Shown here one piece after another: positions 55,861-64,000 of a DNA stretch of 64,000 nt. The number at the start of each line of letters is the position of its first letter. Position 1 is the first letter of the stretch. Origin of the DNA: Olleya sp. Bg11-27 (GTDB lineage: Bacteria > Bacteroidota > Bacteroidia > Flavobacteriales > Flavobacteriaceae); assembly GCF_002831645.1 (NCBI RefSeq), contig NZ_CP025117.1:4045001-4109000 (forward strand), read 5' to 3'. A program made the position numbers and the translations under genes. The notes beneath the pieces were generated by a model. The model did no database searches, was not told the origin of the DNA, and saw nothing but the letters and a program-made list of their open reading frames with translations.

Positions 55861-57897
55861 TTGAAGAACAATCATTTATATTATAAATTTTGTATACTAC
55901 TAACTCTAAGTTCTATTACACAATCCTGTATTAAAACAAACGAGAAGGATAACACAATACCGCAAAGTGAAGAAAATGACAGTATTAAAATCTGGATCAA
56001 ATCTTCAAAAAATAAATCTTATCCTGCACATAAAAGAAAAGAATTTTTAATAAAATCATATCAAACCATCACATCTTCGGAACTGAAAATTTCTCAATTA
56101 AGAACTTTGAGTACTTTAGCTTATCAGAATTTAAAACTTGGAGACACATTACTATTTAAAAAGAGAAACAAGGAAGCTTTAACTCTTGCAAAAAAAATAA
56201 AAGACTCCTTTACTATTGGAGATACAAATTGGAATTATGCTAGTTTTTACAACAAAATACAAGTATATGATAGTGCCTATTACCACTTTAATATAGCACA
56301 TGACTATTTTGATAAAAGTGGTTATGTCTATGAATCTGCAAAGACACAATACGGAATGGCTTTTATTAAAGGACGTTTTAAAGATTATTCAGGAAGTGAA
56401 ATTTTAACGTTTAAAGCAATTGATAAATTAAAAAAAATAAAAGATTACAAATCCTTATTTTCTTGTTACAACCACCTAGGTACTCTACAAAACGATATTC
56501 ATGAATATGATAAAGCCTTATTTTACCATAATATAGCTTTAAAATATTTGAGAAAATTAAAAAATAATGGACTCCAACATCAATCTATCCTTAACAACAT
56601 GGGCAATACCTATTTAAAAAAGGGGGATTACGCTAAAGCTATAAAATACTTTAATAAAGTATTGGCTATTAAAAATATAAAATTCAAAAATATAGGCCAA
56701 TATGCCACAGTATTAAGTAATAAAGCATATGCCAAGCTTTTAACTAAAGACACTACCAATGTTGCTAAAGACTTAATTACAGCTTTACATATAAGAGATA
56801 GTATCAATAATAAAGGAGCCATAATAATTAGCAAAATTCATTTAGCCCAATATTACAGCTATAAACAAGACACAAGTAAAGCTATTAATTACCTTAAAGA
56901 TGCTAATATTCTAGCTAAAGAAATTAAAAACAGTAGGGATTATTTAGAGAGCCTATTTTTATTATCCAAATTAGACAACAAGCATTCTTCAATATATCTA
57001 GAAAGGCACATTCAGTTTAATGATAGTATCCAAATTGTAGAACGTAATATTCAAAACAAGTTTACTAGAATCGCTTACAAAACAGATGAATATATAGAAG
57101 AAACTAAAAGGTTATATCAACAAAAAATATGGATATTATTAACCGGCTTTGGATTAATTTCAATATTAGGGTTATTATTCTTTATTAAAACACAAAAAAC
57201 TAAAACGGAAAAACTAAAATTTGAAAATGAACAACAAAAAGTAAATGAGCAAATTTACCTCTTAACTTTAAGACAGCAAGAAAAATTAGAAAAAGAAAAA
57301 ATTAAAGAACGAAATAGAATTGCAGAAGAATTACATGATGGTATATTGGGCAAATTATTTGGAACTAGGCTTGGTCTAGGTTTTTTAGATATTAAAGGGG
57401 ATAAAAAACTAACGAACCAACATCAATTATTCTTAGAAGAATTACAAATCATTGAAAAAGACATAAGAGAAGTCTCTCATAAGTTAAGTTCTAATTTTGA
57501 TAGTACACAAATTAGTTTTCCAACGATAGTTCTTCAACTTCTAGAAAACAAATGTAAAATAGGTGATTTTAATTACGACCTCGATTTCGATGAGTATATC
57601 AATTGGCAAAAAATAAATAGAAAAATTAAAGTGAGCCTCTATAGAATAATACAAGAGACTCTCCAAAACATAATAAAACATGCTCATGCTAAAAATGTAA
57701 ACGTAGTTTTCTCATTCAATACTAACACTTTAATAGTAATAATAAAAGATGATGGAATTGGATTTAACTTAAAACAAAAGAAAAAAGGCATTGGGATAAA
57801 AAATATTTCATCTAGAGTAAAGAAGTTAAAGGGTATATTTAATATTCAATCAAAACTCAATCAAGGAACAATAATCAAATTTCAAATACCTATTTAA
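55861..57897 (+). CDS. TPR-domain sensor histidine kinase (lipoprotein-like)
   Basis: 678 residues from a TTG start at 55861. The N-terminus looks like a lipobox (LTLSSITQSC, Cys near 23). TPR repeats fill about 50-400 (for example QSILNNMGNTYLKKGDYAKA). A transmembrane helix lies at about 424-442 (IWILLTGFGLISILGLLFF). The H-box has His492 in RIAEELHDGILGKLFG, a HisKA_3 (NarX/DesK) type. The ATPase has NIIKHAHA, DDGIGF and GIGIKNI motifs. It would sense something in the periplasm through the TPRs. It lies 11 bp before its response regulator, so they form a two-component pair. Confidence 0.9.
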   Translation: MKNNHLYYKFCILLTLSSITQSCIKTNEKDNTIPQSEENDSIKIWIKSSKNKSYPAHKRKEFLIKSYQTITSSELKISQLRTLSTLAYQNLKLGDTLLFKKRNKEALTLAKKIKDSFTIGDTNWNYASFYNKIQVYDSAYYHFNIAHDYFDKSGYVYESAKTQYGMAFIKGRFKDYSGSEILTFKAIDKLKKIKDYKSLFSCYNHLGTLQNDIHEYDKALFYHNIALKYLRKLKNNGLQHQSILNNMGNTYLKKGDYAKAIKYFNKVLAIKNIKFKNIGQYATVLSNKAYAKLLTKDTTNVAKDLITALHIRDSINNKGAIIISKIHLAQYYSYKQDTSKAINYLKDANILAKEIKNSRDYLESLFLLSKLDNKHSSIYLERHIQFNDSIQIVERNIQNKFTRIAYKTDEYIEETKRLYQQKIWILLTGFGLISILGLLFFIKTQKTKTEKLKFENEQQKVNEQIYLLTLRQQEKLEKEKIKERNRIAEELHDGILGKLFGTRLGLGFLDIKGDKKLTNQHQLFLEELQIIEKDIREVSHKLSSNFDSTQISFPTIVLQLLENKCKIGDFNYDLDFDEYINWQKINRKIKVSLYRIIQETLQNIIKHAHAKNVNVVFSFNTNTLIVIIKDDGIGFNLKQKKKGIGIKNISSRVKKLKGIFNIQSKLNQGTIIKFQIPI

Positions 57898-57908
57898 ATA
57901 ACTCAAAA

Positions 57909-58592
57909 ATGGAAAATAAAAAATATTCGGTTCTTATTATAGATGACCATCCATTAATTACAGATGCCTATAAATCAGCTTTTAATTATTATAGCAAACA
58001 GAATGAATCAATTAAATTTTCTATAAAAATAGCTCAAAATTGTGATACTGCATTTGAATTGATAAATGAATTTTCAACAAAAGAAAAACAGATTGATATT
58101 ATTTTTTTAGATATTAAGTTACCTCCATCTAAAGATAGAAAAATTCTTTCAGGAGAAGATTTAGGCTTGTTAATAAACAAATTATTCCCAAATACAAAAA
58201 TTATAATTTCTACTACACTTAATGATAATTACCGTGTGCATAGTATTTTTAAAAGTATCGATCCTGATGGATTTTTAATCAAAAATGATATAACACCAAA
58301 AGAACTTATAGAATCAATTCATTCTATATTAAACGACCCTCCTTACTACAGTAAGACTGTTGTAAAATTATTACGTAAACAAGTCGCAAATGATTTTATA
58401 CTGGATAATATTGATAGAAAAATACTATATGAACTATCCATAGGAACAAGAATGAAAGACCTCCCTAATCTTTTGCCGCTTTCTATAGCAGGAATAGAAA
58501 AGAGAAAACGACACCTAAAACAAATCTTTAATATAAAAAGTCCTGATGACAGAGAGTTACTATTTATAGCTAGAGAAAAAGGGTTCATTTAA
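57909..58592 (+). CDS. NarL/LuxR-type response regulator
   Basis: 227 residues. The receiver has acidic residues D12 and D13, phospho-acceptor D68 in FLDIKLPP, and the Lys in FLIKND (about 120). The C-terminus is a LuxR-like helix-turn-helix (LYELSIGTRMKDLPNLLPLSIAGIEKRKRHL), where the usual GLSNKEIA text is strongly changed. Phosphorylation by the adjacent kinase should activate it. The following barrel gene is the natural candidate target, which is inference. Confidence 0.88.
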   Translation: MENKKYSVLIIDDHPLITDAYKSAFNYYSKQNESIKFSIKIAQNCDTAFELINEFSTKEKQIDIIFLDIKLPPSKDRKILSGEDLGLLINKLFPNTKIIISTTLNDNYRVHSIFKSIDPDGFLIKNDITPKELIESIHSILNDPPYYSKTVVKLLRKQVANDFILDNIDRKILYELSIGTRMKDLPNLLPLSIAGIEKRKRHLKQIFNIKSPDDRELLFIAREKGFI

Positions 58593-58612
58593 TTCGCAAA
58601 CAACTTCAAGAC

Positions 58613-58642
58613 AAAAAAGTAAGGACGCTCCTTACTTTTTTT
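58613..58642 (+). terminator. terminator after the two-component system
   Basis: AAAAAAGTAAGGA-CGC-TCCTTACTTTTTT, an extended 13-bp stem with a 3-nt loop. It separates the kinase/regulator transcript from the barrel gene. Confidence 0.8.
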
Positions 58643-58700
58643 ATGTTTAAAAAGCTAAAGAACTGATAACTAAGTTCTAATTTTATGAAAAGCTTTTTAA

Positions 58701-61085
58701 ATGAAATTATTCAGATTAATTATTTTTCTTCTTCTCGCTTCTTTGTCTTCATATTCACAGAGCGAAATAAGAGGAACTATTACTGACTCTTCAAATACTG
58801 CTATTGAATTTGCAAATGTTATTTTAACAGATAAAAAAAATGAAATAATTACGGGCACTGTAACGGATGAAAGTGGAGGTTTTAAATTATTAGTAAGAGA
58901 TGGTAACTATAAATTAAGCATTAGCTATATAGGTTACACAACCATAGACAAAGATTTAGCTATAAATGACAATATAAAATTAGATAAGATAATTCTTACT
59001 CTAAGCGAGAATAATCTAGATGAGGTTGTTATAAAAGGTAATAAACCTCTTATTGAAAGAAAAATAGATAGAATTGTTTTTAACGTAGATAATAGTATTA
59101 GTGCATTAGGGGGGGATGGAATAGATGTATTGACTGTAACCCCTGGGATTAGGGTTGTTAATGATAAAATTTCAATGATAGGTCGGTCCAATATGGGAGT
59201 AATGATTAACGAAAAGATAATAAACCTTTCTGGTGATGATTTAGTAACATTTATTAGAAATCTAAACTCAGATGATATCAAACGTATAGAAGTGATAACC
59301 AACCCTTCTGCTAAATATGACGCTGAAGGTAATGGAGGCTTAATAAATATAGTTACAAAAAAGCAAAGAAATGACAGCTATAACTGGAGTATCACAAATA
59401 GTTTGTCTAAAAGTGAAAAATCAATTTATAGAGGTGGCGCAAGTTTTAATTACAAAAAAGACAAACTAACTTTAGCTTCAAGGATAGGATATTCAAAAGG
59501 AAGTTTAGAACCTTTTCAAAAGTACGTCCTAACCTATCCCAATTATATATGGGAAGAAGAAAATAACAAAAGAAATTATTTAAATAGTATTAGAGGTGGC
59601 TTATCGGTAGATTACAGCATAAGTCCAAAAACCAATATTGGCGGAGAGTACTCTTTCTCGGACAGTAAGCCAATAGTCAAAAGTAATAATGTCTCTAGAA
59701 TTTACAGTCCTTCAAAGGTATTGGATTCTTTGATTTCAAATGATTCTAGAATACAACAAGATACAAAAAACCATTCTCTCAACTTATACTCTACTGTAAA
59801 ATTAGATACGTTAGGAACACAAATAAATTTTAATATAGACTACTTAAATTATAATAAAAAAATAAATAATACTTTTTTTACTAATTCATTTTTTTCAAAC
59901 GGCGAAATAAAACCAAATAGTTTTTTTTCTGCAAATAATTTAAGCGATTTAGATATTAATATTTTTTCTTCAAAATTAGATTTAATACTACCAACTAAGT
60001 GGATAGACTTGGAGTTTGGAGGTAAATTAACCTTCACAAATAACGAAAGTGATATTGCATTTTTTAATAACACTTCAGGTATAAGTGTCCTGGATCCCTC
60101 AAAAACAAACGCTTTTACTTATGAAGAGAACTTACAAGCTTTATATATTTCGGGAACAAAATATTTTTCTAATAGAGTAAGTCTTAATGTTGGTCTAAGA
60201 GGCGAATTTACGCAAACGCAAGGGGTTTCAAAAGAATTAAATCAAACAAATACAAATGATTATTTTGAACTATTCCCATCTCTCTATTTTAACTATGTAA
60301 TTAAAGATTATAAAATTTTAACCTTTAATTATAATAGAAGAATAAATAGGCCTAAATACAATAATTTAAATCCATTTCAATTTTTTACAAATTCGTACAA
60401 TGTTACTCAAGGTAATCCTTTCCTAGCTCCCTCCTTTGCCAATAACTTTGAATTATCTTATATATACAAAAACGCATCATATTCATCACTCTATTGTAAT
60501 TATACAACGAATGGAGTCGATCAAGTTACTTTTGTTTCCCCTGATTCTATTATTCAAAATGTAATTCCTACAAACTTTTATAATCAAATAGATGTTGGAA
60601 TATTCCAATGGTACTCTTTTAAACTAGCTAGTTTTTGGGAAAACACTATCGACGCCTCTCTTTTTTATTCAAAAACAGATTCGGATATCCCAAGCATAGT
60701 ACAGGGTGTAGACTCATGGTCTAGTAGTATAAATACTAATAGTTCTTTTGTATTAGACGCTAATCAACGTTTTAAAGCTCAATTAGGTTTCACATATCAA
60801 TCCCCTTCATTATCTGGTAGCTATAAATTATCAAGTTTTTACCAATTAACATTTGGTATTAAAGGGTCTTTTTTCAATAAAACACTTACTGCAGCCATAA
60901 ATGCTTATGATATATTAAAAACAGATGAAAAAACATTTACACAAGTAGTCAACGGTATTAGACAAGAAAATTTTGATTACCGAGATTTAAGAAGAATTCG
61001 GTTCTCGATGAAATATAATTTCGGGAAAGCGATAAAGTCTAAAAAAATAAAAACAAGTAATGAAGAAGAAAAAAAGAGATTATAG
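58701..61085 (+). CDS. outer-membrane beta-barrel (TonB-receptor-like) protein with carboxypeptidase-like domain
   Basis: 794 residues. A signal peptide (LIIFLLLASLSSYSQ) is followed by a CarboxypepD_reg-like domain (about 22-100, with EIRGTITDSSNTAIEFANV) and a plug-like domain (DRIVFNVDNSISALGGDG ... NPSAKYDAEGNGGLINI). The rest is an OMP_b-brl_3 beta-barrel up to about 780 (GLRGEFTQT, NYNRRINRPKYNNLNPF). The C-terminus is a short basic tail. Members of this type are often next to radical-SAM peptide loci in Bacteroidota and may take up or export the product. It ends 292 bp before the precursor gene. Confidence 0.87.
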   Translation: MKLFRLIIFLLLASLSSYSQSEIRGTITDSSNTAIEFANVILTDKKNEIITGTVTDESGGFKLLVRDGNYKLSISYIGYTTIDKDLAINDNIKLDKIILTLSENNLDEVVIKGNKPLIERKIDRIVFNVDNSISALGGDGIDVLTVTPGIRVVNDKISMIGRSNMGVMINEKIINLSGDDLVTFIRNLNSDDIKRIEVITNPSAKYDAEGNGGLINIVTKKQRNDSYNWSITNSLSKSEKSIYRGGASFNYKKDKLTLASRIGYSKGSLEPFQKYVLTYPNYIWEEENNKRNYLNSIRGGLSVDYSISPKTNIGGEYSFSDSKPIVKSNNVSRIYSPSKVLDSLISNDSRIQQDTKNHSLNLYSTVKLDTLGTQINFNIDYLNYNKKINNTFFTNSFFSNGEIKPNSFFSANNLSDLDINIFSSKLDLILPTKWIDLEFGGKLTFTNNESDIAFFNNTSGISVLDPSKTNAFTYEENLQALYISGTKYFSNRVSLNVGLRGEFTQTQGVSKELNQTNTNDYFELFPSLYFNYVIKDYKILTFNYNRRINRPKYNNLNPFQFFTNSYNVTQGNPFLAPSFANNFELSYIYKNASYSSLYCNYTTNGVDQVTFVSPDSIIQNVIPTNFYNQIDVGIFQWYSFKLASFWENTIDASLFYSKTDSDIPSIVQGVDSWSSSINTNSSFVLDANQRFKAQLGFTYQSPSLSGSYKLSSFYQLTFGIKGSFFNKTLTAAINAYDILKTDEKTFTQVVNGIRQENFDYRDLRRIRFSMKYNFGKAIKSKKIKTSNEEEKKRL

Positions 61086-61377
61086 AATGTTGACTAAAAC
61101 AAAAGTATTTTAATCAACACCTGTCCAGTGAAAAAAATAATTGATACTATAATTTATCAATATTAATTCAATCTACTGAGATATTTCTTCTCAAAAACAA
61201 AGATTTAGAAACACTAAAATCTAATGTTTCCAAATAAAATAGTTTGGAATAAAGTATATAGAGTTAACAGATTAATTAAAATGGAAGACTCATCAAATAA
61301 TAAAAATATCAACCAAAATTCCGACTACACGGCTTATATGTAGATTATTTATTTTTTTTAATTTAACACGTTTTATT
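61086..61377 (+). other. non-coding stretch before the RiPP precursor, with a decayed leader copy
   Basis: 292 bases between the barrel gene and the precursor gene. The main content is the decayed leader at 61181-61237 (see that entry). A frame of 39 codons (61224-61343, starting MFPNKIVWNKVYRVN) overlaps it. I see no terminator after the barrel stop and no clear TAnnTTTG box before the precursor. Confidence 0.5.
61181..61237 (+). pseudogene. decayed second copy of the RiPP leader
   Basis: Reading from ATA at 61181: I-F-L-L-K-N-K-D-L-E-T-L-K-S-N-V-S-K then TAA. The intact leader starts MKFFLKNKDLGALKSNVSK. The two match at about 14 of 17 aligned residues, with ATA close to the start position and a stop after SK, so no core peptide is made. 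It is 141 bp upstream of the precursor ATG. Confidence 0.75.
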
Positions 61378-61569
61378 ATGAAATTTTTTCTAAAAAACAA
61401 AGACCTAGGAGCATTAAAATCTAATGTTTCTAAATTTAAGAACCCAGCATTAAAAAATGCTGCTTTAGGAGCTGTTAATACAGAATTTATTGGAGGTACA
61501 GCATACTCTAGAGCGGTAGAATGGGGAAAACTAATATGGTCGAGAGGGATTATTATTGTTGAAGAATAA
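61378..61569 (+). CDS. RiPP precursor peptide with double-glycine leader
   Basis: 63 residues. Positions 1-40 are a lysine-rich leader (MKFFLKNKDLGALKSNVSK, then FKNPALKNAALGAVNTEFIGG) that ends in GG at 39-40, the cleavage site of C39-type peptidases. The predicted core is residues 41-63: it starts TAYSRAVEWG, continues KLIWSRG and ends IIIVEE. It contains no cysteine. It holds three aromatic-small-basic triplets: Y43-S-R45, W49-G-K51 and W54-S-R56. Directly downstream are a radical SAM/SPASM maturase and a C39 peptidase ABC exporter, so the role as precursor is strongly supported by context. The structure of the product is not known. Confidence 0.85.
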   Translation: MKFFLKNKDLGALKSNVSKFKNPALKNAALGAVNTEFIGGTAYSRAVEWGKLIWSRGIIIVEE

Positions 61570-61591
61570 TTCCTTTTTCTAAATTAATGAT

Positions 61592-61619
61592 AAGCCCCTT
61601 CTTAATAGGGGCTTGTTTT
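61592..61619 (+). terminator. attenuating hairpin between precursor and maturase
   Basis: AAGCCCC-N9-GGGGCTT followed by GTTTT. It can act as a weak terminator so that the precursor is made in excess over the maturase. An ATG at 61587 lies just in front of it and is therefore a poor start for the maturase. Confidence 0.6.
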
Positions 61620-61631
61620 AAAAACAAAATA

Positions 61632-62888
61632 ATGAAAATAGATAATATTGTAGTCAAAATAGCCAGTAGATGTAATATAAACTGTAAATACTGTTATATG
61701 TATAATCATGAAGATTTATCATATCTAAAACAGCCAAAGTTTATATCTGAAGAAGTAACAACGCAGTTTATTGATAGATTAATAGAAAATTCAAGGGCAA
61801 ATGATATTAACCAATACTCAATATGTCTTCATGGAGGAGAGCCTATGCTTATGGGAAAAAAAAGGATAAAACAATTTATATCACATTTTGATAGATTAAA
61901 AGAGGAGGAAATAGCTGTCCAATTTTCAATGCAAACTAATGGAATATTAATAGATGATGAGTGGTGTGATTTATTTAAAGAACTAAACATTAGTGTAGGT
62001 ATAAGTTTAGATGGACCCAAAGAAGTTAATGATATATACCGTGTAGACCATAACGAAAAAGGAACGTTCGATAGAGTTATAGATGGTATAAATATAATGC
62101 GAAAAAACAAACTACCCACAGGAACTCTATCGGTAATGAACTTACATGCTGACCCTACGGAAATGTATAATCACTTTATAAATATGAAAATATCATTCGT
62201 TGATATCCTTTTTATGGATTTAACCTATGATAATTTTGATAGATTTGTAACACCAAACATAAAACACTCAATGTCAGATTGGTACATGCAATTGTTTGAC
62301 CTATGGTTTCACAACAAAGAACACACGTATTTTAAATTTAGACTATTTGATGATTTTATAGGAAATATTTTAGGGGGAAATACCTCTGCCGATTTTGTTG
62401 GTACGGCAGATAAAAGTATTTTGGTTTTAGAAACTAATGGCGACTTAGAGCCCGTCGATTCATTAAAAATTTGCGGAGATTCTTTTACTAAAAGAGATTA
62501 TAATGTAAGTAAAAATAAGCTATCGGACTTAAACAACAATGACCTTATCTTATTATATCACAAAAGCGGTACGTTTTTACCTAAAAAGTGCTTAGCATGT
62601 CCAGTAAAAGAACTGTGTGGAGGTGGTTATCTAACGCATCGTTATAGTGCAAAAAACGGCTTTAATAATCCTTCAGTATATTGTAATGATCTATTGCGAT
62701 TAATTACCCATATACAAAATAAAATAGTAGATGAAATGCCAGAGGATTACAGAAAAAGTAGTAATATACAGAAATTAACTTACGAAAATGCCCTTCAGAT
62801 TATTGAAGAAACATTACCCACTATAGAAGAGCCAAAATATATTGAATTTTTAGAAAGTTTTAAAAAAGAAGAAAAAGAATATGTATAA
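61632..62888 (+). CDS. radical SAM/SPASM peptide maturase
   Basis: 418 residues from ATG 61632 (the ORF is open to an ATG at 61587, before the hairpin). The SAM-radical cluster motif is C14-x3-C18-x2-C21 (CNINCKYC). HGGEPMLMGKKR is the GGEP-type SAM-binding motif and SVGISLDGPKEVND follows. The SPASM region has C in LKICGDS, then KKCLACPVKELCGGGYLTHRYS, and a last C in VYCNDL, enough for two auxiliary iron-sulfur clusters. CGGGYxxHRYS is characteristic of maturases that make cyclophane crosslinks at aromatic residues. It is expected to modify the adjacent core peptide. It overlaps the exporter gene by 8 bp. Confidence 0.92.
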   Translation: MKIDNIVVKIASRCNINCKYCYMYNHEDLSYLKQPKFISEEVTTQFIDRLIENSRANDINQYSICLHGGEPMLMGKKRIKQFISHFDRLKEEEIAVQFSMQTNGILIDDEWCDLFKELNISVGISLDGPKEVNDIYRVDHNEKGTFDRVIDGINIMRKNKLPTGTLSVMNLHADPTEMYNHFINMKISFVDILFMDLTYDNFDRFVTPNIKHSMSDWYMQLFDLWFHNKEHTYFKFRLFDDFIGNILGGNTSADFVGTADKSILVLETNGDLEPVDSLKICGDSFTKRDYNVSKNKLSDLNNNDLILLYHKSGTFLPKKCLACPVKELCGGGYLTHRYSAKNGFNNPSVYCNDLLRLITHIQNKIVDEMPEDYRKSSNIQKLTYENALQIIEETLPTIEEPKYIEFLESFKKEEKEYV

Positions 62889-64000
62889 AAAACCCTTTGC
62901 TTTTATAAAACAGTTGGATAGTCAAGATTGTAGTTTTGCCTGCCTAAAAATGGTTGGTAAAAGTTATAATAAAGAATTTAATATTGACAATGATACTATT
63001 TTAAACTCTAATATAATAAAGCAAGGTATTCTAGTCAGTGATGTAGATACAAATGCGAAAAAACTTGGGTTTGAGACCCTTTTAGTAGATATAGACCTTG
63101 AAGGAATAATTCAAAACGCACCTCTTCCTGCCATATTTCAATGGAATCAAAATCATTTTGTAACCGTTTACAAAATAACGAGTAATAAAATTTATGTAGC
63201 AGATCCAGCTTTTGGTAAAACGACATATTCAAAAAAAGATTTTTTAAAAGGATGGACACAAGGTAGAGGGAATGGCATTGCACTACTGTTAGAACCAACA
63301 GATAAAATTTACAACTATAAAAAAAAAACAATAAAAGAAAAAAAGGTCGATTTAAAATATATAACTAGATATTTAAAAAAGCATAAAAAACAATTTTTTT
63401 TAATATCGCTTACACTACTACTATCTTCGTGTATAGAACTAGTTTTCCCTTTTTTTACGCAAAAAATAATAGATAAAGGAGTCGCTTTTAAAGATATCAA
63501 TTTTATTTACATGGTTCTTATTGCGCAAATATTCGTTTTTATAAGTAGAATTAGTTTAGAATATTATAGGTCATGGTTATTTATTCATATCAGTAGTAGA
63601 ATTAGCTTATCCATTATTTCTGATTTTCTAATAAAAATGATGAAATTACCTATTAAATTCTTTACTTCTAAAAATATAGGAGATTTAATACAGCGTATTC
63701 AAGACCATAAGCGGATTGAAAACTTTCTATCAGAAGACCTTATTCAGGTTGTTTTCTCGTTTTTTAGCATTATTATTTACTCTTCTATTTTATTCTATTT
63801 TAACACTGATATATTTTTAGTTGTATTTATAAGTACTTTAATAGAGCTGATTTGGATTTTTAGTTTTTTAAAAAAAATAAGAATCAATGATCATAAAAAT
63901 TTTGCGATTCAGTCTGAAGATCAAAACAAGATATATGAATTTATTAATGCTGTACAAGAAATAAAACTTAATAATTTAGAAGAACAAAAAACAAATCAGT
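62881..64000 (+). CDS. C39-peptidase ABC exporter (PCAT), 3' end outside the window
   Basis: At least 373 residues are visible and the frame is open at the window edge. Residues 1-140 are a C39 peptidase domain: active Cys17 in QLDSQDCSFACLKMV, His92 in NHFVTVY, and Asp108 in VADPAFG. It should cut the leader after the GG of the precursor. Transmembrane helices follow from about residue 170 (FFLISLTLLLSSCIELVFPFF). The ABC ATPase part must lie beyond 64000. The ATG at 62881 overlaps the maturase stop by 8 bp, so translation is coupled. Together they form a complete maturation-and-export module. Confidence 0.92.
   Translation, partial: MYKKPFAFIKQLDSQDCSFACLKMVGKSYNKEFNIDNDTILNSNIIKQGILVSDVDTNAKKLGFETLLVDIDLEGIIQNAPLPAIFQWNQNHFVTVYKITSNKIYVADPAFGKTTYSKKDFLKGWTQGRGNGIALLLEPTDKIYNYKKKTIKEKKVDLKYITRYLKKHKKQFFLISLTLLLSSCIELVFPFFTQKIIDKGVAFKDINFIYMVLIAQIFVFISRISLEYYRSWLFIHISSRISLSIISDFLIKMMKLPIKFFTSKNIGDLIQRIQDHKRIENFLSEDLIQVVFSFFSIIIYSSILFYFNTDIFLVVFISTLIELIWIFSFLKKIRINDHKNFAIQSEDQNKIYEFINAVQEIKLNNLEEQKTNQ

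Noticed and set aside
61224-61343. 39-codon ORF (MFPNKIVWNKVYRVN...) as a second precursor
   Set aside because: Its frame differs from the decayed leader, it has no GG site, and its end (NSDYTAYM) does not look like the core; kept only as a note.
61587-61631. Upstream ATG of the radical SAM gene
   Set aside because: It would place the hairpin at 61592-61619 inside the coding part, and the residues before MKIDNIVV do not resemble the family start.
63035-63331. Minus-strand ORF of 98 codons at the window end
   Set aside because: It is antisense to the C39 peptidase domain, whose motifs are all intact on the plus strand.

Overview
The window is a piece of a Bacteroidota chromosome, almost certainly from a marine-type Flavobacteriaceae. 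The reasons are low GC, Bacteroidota-type -7 promoter boxes (TAnnTTTG) in front of several genes, A-rich sequence rather than Shine-Dalgarno sites before starts, a type IX secretion sorting domain, DUF4836, DUF1361 and plug-less TonB-receptor families, and a tmRNA whose tag reads GENNYALAA. I see no insertion sequence, CRISPR array, tRNA or rRNA.

Layout. 1-1564: two tandem Calx-beta-like surface proteins, the first cut by the window edge. 1.7-13.5 kb: mostly housekeeping genes (secreted S8 protease, rlmB, rhomboid protease, rarA, YjjG-type phosphatase, radC, PaiB-like protein, SlyD-like FKBP, a cystathionine beta-synthase type enzyme). The last of these has a leader of about 500 nt made of tandem 88-bp repeats carrying tiny upstream ORFs. 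14-28 kb: LolC/E-like permease, namZ, a frameshifted exported protein, sterol-desaturase family protein, amidohydrolase, and a large TPR protein paired with a plug-less barrel. 28-37 kb: ftsE followed by a surface-polysaccharide region (glycosyltransferases, FdtA and FdtB of the dTDP-Fuc3N pathway, a Wzx-like flippase, a FemAB/GNAT-like protein with no ordinary start codon). 37-45 kb: a broken PnuC-like transporter gene, typA, a DUF4836 lipoprotein, a LolD-like/FtsX-like ABC pair and kdsA. 45.5-50.4 kb: a run of small membrane-protein genes around a winged-helix regulator; two promoters share the identical operator-like palindrome TACTTTG-N5-CAAAGTA. 50.4-54.5 kb: a thrombospondin-3-repeat lipoprotein, a saccharopine-dehydrogenase-like enzyme and ssrA.

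54.7 kb to the end is the most interesting part. All genes point the same way: a LytTR regulator with a degenerate receiver, a 51-residue lipoprotein, a TPR sensor kinase with a NarL-type response regulator, and a large outer-membrane beta-barrel protein. These are followed by a RiPP (ribosomally made, modified peptide) locus: a 63-residue precursor with a double-glycine leader, a radical SAM/SPASM maturase and a C39-peptidase ABC exporter that runs off the window. The predicted 23-residue core contains three aromatic-small-basic triplets (YSR, WGK, WSR), which suggests cyclophane-type crosslinks. A decayed second copy of the leader lies just upstream of the precursor.

Three copies of a dispersed structured element (near 5.3, 14.1 and 54.0 kb) have closing stems that covary between copies. 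Two genes (near 16.9 and 37.4 kb) look split by single-base shifts at or beside A tracts; these may be biological or sequencing errors.
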